NCBI GenBank assembly: GCA_016213675.1
Contig: JACQZW010000023.1
Coordinates: 1-37,497 of the forward strand
DNA from: Acidobacteriota bacterium
GTDB taxonomy: Bacteria > Acidobacteriota > Thermoanaerobaculia > Thermoanaerobaculales > Thermoanaerobaculaceae
Reading direction: 5' to 3'
Length of the DNA: 37,497 nt
Position 1 is the first letter of the stretch. Each line of letters begins with the position of its first letter. This document shows, piece after piece, positions 34,752 through 37,497 of this stretch. Under the pieces are notes generated by a model. That model was not told the origin of the DNA. It searched no databases and saw nothing but the letters and a program-made list of their open reading frames with translations. Made by a program: the position numbers and the translations under genes.

Positions 34752-35872
34752 GTCCCGGCGCGCCCGACCGCGAAACGCTGGGCCGCCTGGTCGGCCGCAG
34801 CCTGCTCACCACCGACGACTTCGACGACCGGGAGCTCGACGCGCTGCTCGCGGTGGCGACGCGCCTCGCCGCCCGCGACCGCGCCGGGATCACGACGCCG
34901 CTGTTCCCGCACCAGCTCGCTTACGCGCTGTTCTTCGACAACTCGACGCGAACCAAGTCGGCGTGGGCGGGAGCGGCCGCGCGCCTCGGCATGCAGCCGG
35001 TGATCGTCGACGGCTCGTCGACCCAGGTCTCGCACGGCGAGACCGCGGTCGAGACCGGCGCGATGCTCGGCATGAACGCGCACGCCCTCGGCATCCGTCA
35101 CGACCTCATCCTCGGCGAGGGCAACGCCTTCATGCACGACGTCAAGCGCGGCATCGACGACTACCTCGCCGCGACCGCCGACCCCCGCCGGGTGCCGATC
35201 GTCAACCTGCAGTGCGACGTCGACCATCCGACCCAGACGCTCGCCGACCTCTGCTGGCTGCGCGAGAGGTTCCCGGAGGGCCTCGCGGGCAAGAGGATCG
35301 CGGTGTCCTGGGCGTACTCGCCGAGCTACGCCAAGCCGCTGTCGGTGCCGCAGGGCCTGATCATGCTGCTGACCCGCTTCGGCGCCGAGGTCACGCTCGC
35401 CCACCCCGAGGGCTACGACCTCATGCAGCCTTGCGTGGACTCGGCGCGGCGCCACGCGGCGGCCTCGGAGGGCTCGTTCCGGGTCGTCGGGACGATGGAC
35501 GAGGCGTTCGCCGGGGCCGACGCGGTCTACCCCAAGAGCTGGGGCCCCTACGACCTCATGCTGGAGCGGGTCGGCGCGAACCGCGCCCGCGACGCGGTCC
35601 GCATGAAGGAGATCGAGCGAGAGGCACTGGAGCGCAACGCCGGCCATCGCGACTGGATCTGCGACGAGCGGCGGATGGCGTCGACCGCGGGCGGCGACGC
35701 CCTCTACCTGCACTGCCTGCCGGCCGACATCGGCGCCGAGGTCTCGCCGGGCGTCATGGCGCGCCACGCGGTCAACGTCGCCCGCGAGGCGAACTGGAAG
35801 GTCTACGTGATCATGGCGCTGCTGGCGGTGGCGAAGTCGGGCGACCTCGCCGGGCGCCTCGCCGAGCACTGA
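34748..35872 (+). CDS. ygeW: Carbamoyltransferase, YgeW-like
   Basis: 374-aa member of the aspartate/ornithine carbamoyltransferase superfamily, YgeW branch. The carbamoyl-phosphate site is intact: NSTRTKSAW (65-73), HPTQTLAD (160-167) and HCLPAD (321-326). The extended SWAYSPSYAKPLSVPQ segment is the knotted-type second-substrate region. In the purine-degradation locus the enzyme is thought to run in the catabolic direction, splitting a ureido acid with phosphate to give carbamoyl phosphate for ATP synthesis. No carbamate kinase gene lies in the window, so that partner must be elsewhere. The ATG overlaps the ygeY stop by 4 bp. Confidence 0.9.
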   Translation: MSPGAPDRETLGRLVGRSLLTTDDFDDRELDALLAVATRLAARDRAGITTPLFPHQLAYALFFDNSTRTKSAWAGAAARLGMQPVIVDGSSTQVSHGETAVETGAMLGMNAHALGIRHDLILGEGNAFMHDVKRGIDDYLAATADPRRVPIVNLQCDVDHPTQTLADLCWLRERFPEGLAGKRIAVSWAYSPSYAKPLSVPQGLIMLLTRFGAEVTLAHPEGYDLMQPCVDSARRHAAASEGSFRVVGTMDEAFAGADAVYPKSWGPYDLMLERVGANRARDAVRMKEIEREALERNAGHRDWICDERRMASTAGGDALYLHCLPADIGAEVSPGVMARHAVNVAREANWKVYVIMALLAVAKSGDLAGRLAEH

Positions 35873-35905
35873 GGCCCCTGACGGTTGAAGGACAGGGAAG
35901 AGGGA

Positions 35906-35956
35906 AGAGGGGAGAGCTGGATGAAACGAAGCGAGGCTCTAGTCGTTCTCCCCTCT
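35906..35956. repeat. Heptamer hairpin between ygeW and the threonine-synthase-like gene
   Basis: Core stem AGAGGGGAGAGC (35906-35917) against GTTCTCCCCTCT (35945-35956), 11 of 12 pairs, with a 27-nt loop. The surrounding 35888-35977 is built of units such as GACAGGG, AAGAGGG, AAGAGGG on the left and CTCCCCT, CTCCCCT, CTCTCCT, CTCCCCT on the right. It may separate expression of the last gene from the operon. Confidence 0.7.
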
Positions 35957-35986
35957 CCCCTCTCTCCTCTCCCCTTCTGCTGACCT

Positions 35987-37228
35987 ATGGCGAGCTTCAC
36001 CCTCCTCTGCGGCGAGTGCGGCGCGCGGTACGGCGAGCGCGAGGTGCGCTACGTCTGTCCGGGCTGTGCGTCGCGACAGATCGCCGGGGGACCGACGCGC
36101 GGCGTGCTGCGTGTCGAGATCTCGGCGCTGCCGGCCCGCTGGCCGGTGTGCCGCATCCACGACCTGCACGCGCTCGCCGCCTTCCTGCCGGTCGCGTCGC
36201 CGGGGTCGATCCCGCCCCTGCCGGTCGGCGGCACGCCGTTGCTCGCCGCCCCGCGTCTCCGGCACGAGTTGGCGATGCCGCACCTGTGGGTCAAGGACGA
36301 CACCCGGAACCCGTCGGGCTCGACCAAGGACCGCGCCTCGCTGCTCGTCGTCGCCAAGGCGGTCGAGTACGGGCTCGACACCATCGTCTGCGCGTCGACC
36401 GGCAACGCGGCCACCGCGCTGGCCTGCGTGGCGGCGGCGGCGGGCCTCCGCGCGGTGGTGTTCGTGCCGGCCGCGGCGCCGCCGGCGAAGCTCGTGCAGA
36501 TGGCGTCGTACGGCGCGACCCTGGTGCCGATCGCGGGAACCTACGACGAGGCGTTCGAGCTGTCGGTCGCGGCGTCCGAGCGGTTCGGCTGGTACAACCG
36601 CAACACGGCGTACAACCCCTTCACGGTCGAGGGCAAGAAGACCGCGGCCCTCGAGATCGCCGCCGACCTCGCGCCCGAGGTGCCGGACGCCATCGTCGTC
36701 CCCACCGGCGACGGGGTCATCGTCGCCGGGATCGCGAAGGGCTTCGCCGACCTCGCCCGCGCCGGCCTCGTCCAGCGGGTGCCGCGGCTGATCGCCGTGC
36801 AGCCCGAGGGCTCGGCGGCGATCGCCCGGGCGCTGCGCGACGGCGCGGCGGCGATCACACCGGTCGCGGGTGCGGCAAGCGTGGCCGACTCCCTGGTCGT
36901 CGGCGCCCCGCGCAACGCGATCATGGCGCTCGGCGACATTCGCGCGTCCGGCGGCACCGGGGTGATCGTCGACGACGGCGCGATCCTCGCCGCCATCCGC
37001 CGGCTCGCCGGCACCACCGGGGTCTTCGCCGAGCCCGCCGCCGCGGCCGCGCTCGCCGGGCTGGCGGTCGCCCTGGACGAGGGCGTGGTGTCGCGCGACG
37101 AGCGGATCGTCCTGCTGGTCACCGGGACCGGCCTCAAGGACGTGGCCGCCGCGGCCCGGACCGCCAGGATCCCCGCTCCCGTGGCGCCCGACCTCGACGC
37201 CGTCGAGCGCTTCCTGCGCCAGACCTGA
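35987..37228 (+). CDS. Threonine-synthase-like PLP enzyme
   Basis: 413-aa cytoplasmic enzyme of fold-type II with an N-terminal zinc-ribbon-like start (Cys 8, 11, 24, 27), as in archaeal-type threonine synthases. The PLP Lys is Lys 114 in NPSGSTKDRAS; STGNAATAL and VPTGDGVIVAGI complete the cofactor site, and LLVTGTGLKD closes it. Threonine synthase converts O-phosphohomoserine to threonine. Here it lies at the end of a catabolic operon rather than beside hom or thrB, so it may instead act as a lyase on a diamino acid; either is possible. The ATG has no Shine-Dalgarno sequence: it is preceded by a C/T-rich heptamer arm. Confidence 0.83.
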   Translation: MASFTLLCGECGARYGEREVRYVCPGCASRQIAGGPTRGVLRVEISALPARWPVCRIHDLHALAAFLPVASPGSIPPLPVGGTPLLAAPRLRHELAMPHLWVKDDTRNPSGSTKDRASLLVVAKAVEYGLDTIVCASTGNAATALACVAAAAGLRAVVFVPAAAPPAKLVQMASYGATLVPIAGTYDEAFELSVAASERFGWYNRNTAYNPFTVEGKKTAALEIAADLAPEVPDAIVVPTGDGVIVAGIAKGFADLARAGLVQRVPRLIAVQPEGSAAIARALRDGAAAITPVAGAASVADSLVVGAPRNAIMALGDIRASGGTGVIVDDGAILAAIRRLAGTTGVFAEPAAAAALAGLAVALDEGVVSRDERIVLLVTGTGLKDVAAAARTARIPAPVAPDLDAVERFLRQT

Positions 37229-37250
37229 CCCAGCGGCGCCGGTCCGGCGT

Positions 37251-37256
37251 TATGCT
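37251..37256 (+). promoter_or_regulatory. Putative -10 box for the SulP transporter gene
   Basis: TATGCT, about 22 nt before the proposed CTG start, followed by GGGGGGA at 37265-37271 as a ribosome site. Confidence 0.35.
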
Positions 37257-37277
37257 TGGCCCCGGGGGGATGACTCG

Positions 37278-37497
37278 CTGAGCCAATCCGCACTGGCTGC
37301 CCGCCTCTGGCGCCACGCCGCGCGTCCGGTGAAGATCGTGCGCGCCTACGAGCTCTCCTTCCTGCGCCCCGACCTGCTCGCGGGCGCCACGGTCGCGGTC
37401 GTCGCCCTGCCGCAGTCGGTCGCCTACGCGGCCATCGCCAACCTGCCCCCGTCCTACGGGCTGTACTCCGCCTGCGTCGCGTCGATCGTCGGCGCGC
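37278..37497 (+). CDS. SulP-family anion transporter (5' part only)
   Basis: About 73 residues are visible before the window ends. RPDLLAGATVAVVALPQSVA followed by YAAIANLPPSYGLYSA is the N-terminal signature of SulP permeases, which carry sulfate, bicarbonate or other anions across the inner membrane. No ATG, GTG or TTG lies in frame upstream of residue 18. The start is either CTG at 37278, which has a well-spaced GGGGGGA, or GTG at 37329, which would drop a short basic N-terminal region and has no ribosome site. Confidence 0.8.
   Translation, partial: MSQSALAARLWRHAARPVKIVRAYELSFLRPDLLAGATVAVVALPQSVAYAAIANLPPSYGLYSACVASIVGA

Overview
The window is high-GC chromosomal DNA with dense gene packing. 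Promoters follow a TAnnnT -10 pattern, several of them only 6-8 nt from the start codon, and many ribosome sites read GCGGAGGTCC. A large secreted VWFA protein resembles the 'VWFA-related Acidobacterial domain' family. Together with GC content and gene mix this suggests Acidobacteriota, perhaps a Thermoanaerobaculia-like lineage. The placement is inference; no rRNA or marker gene is present to confirm it.

Layout. 1-5.2 kb: an OPT-family transporter cut by the window edge (-), clpB (+) and hpt (-). 5.3-12.0 kb: a molybdenum hydroxylase operon with FAD, 2Fe-2S and Mo subunits of a xanthine-dehydrogenase-type enzyme, then a second hydroxylase in which the 2Fe-2S and Mo parts are fused (XdhD-like). 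12.0-24.2 kb: mainly housekeeping and transport genes: orphan ParA-like ATPase, membrane-anchored M24 peptidase, cyclophilin, MFS transporter, secreted VWFA protein, upp, GYF_2-AIM24 protein, secreted SnoaL-like protein and a copper-type P1B ATPase. 24.2-25.6 kb: repeat-rich DNA and a putative lipoprotein. 25.6-37.2 kb: hydantoinase (HyuA-like) and SsnA (-), a VapBC-type toxin-antitoxin pair (+), a fused dihydropyrimidine-dehydrogenase-like flavoprotein (-), and a divergent operon with a PLP lyase, YgeY-like M20 hydrolase, YgeW-like carbamoyltransferase and threonine-synthase-like PLP enzyme. The start of a SulP transporter ends the window.

How the genes work together. XdhD, SsnA, HyuA, YgeY and YgeW homologues are the parts of the E. 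coli and gut-anaerobe locus (xdhD/ssnA/hyuA/ygeW/ygeX/ygeY/ygfK) tied to non-uricase purine breakdown. The inferred route is hydroxylation of the purine, reduction of the ring, opening of both rings by amidohydrolases, removal of ureido groups, and deamination of the 2,3-diaminopropionate-type remnant by a PLP lyase. Two steps look different from E. coli: the reductase has the DPD domain order (Fe-S/FAD/NADPH, then FMN, then ferredoxin) instead of the YgfK order, and the PLP lyase does not look like YgeX. Hpt and Upp could supply salvage from the same nucleobases.

A second theme is a family of short tandem heptamer repeats, some arranged as hairpins. They occur at gene junctions of these catabolic genes and even in frame inside two of them, and are nearly absent from the housekeeping genes between.
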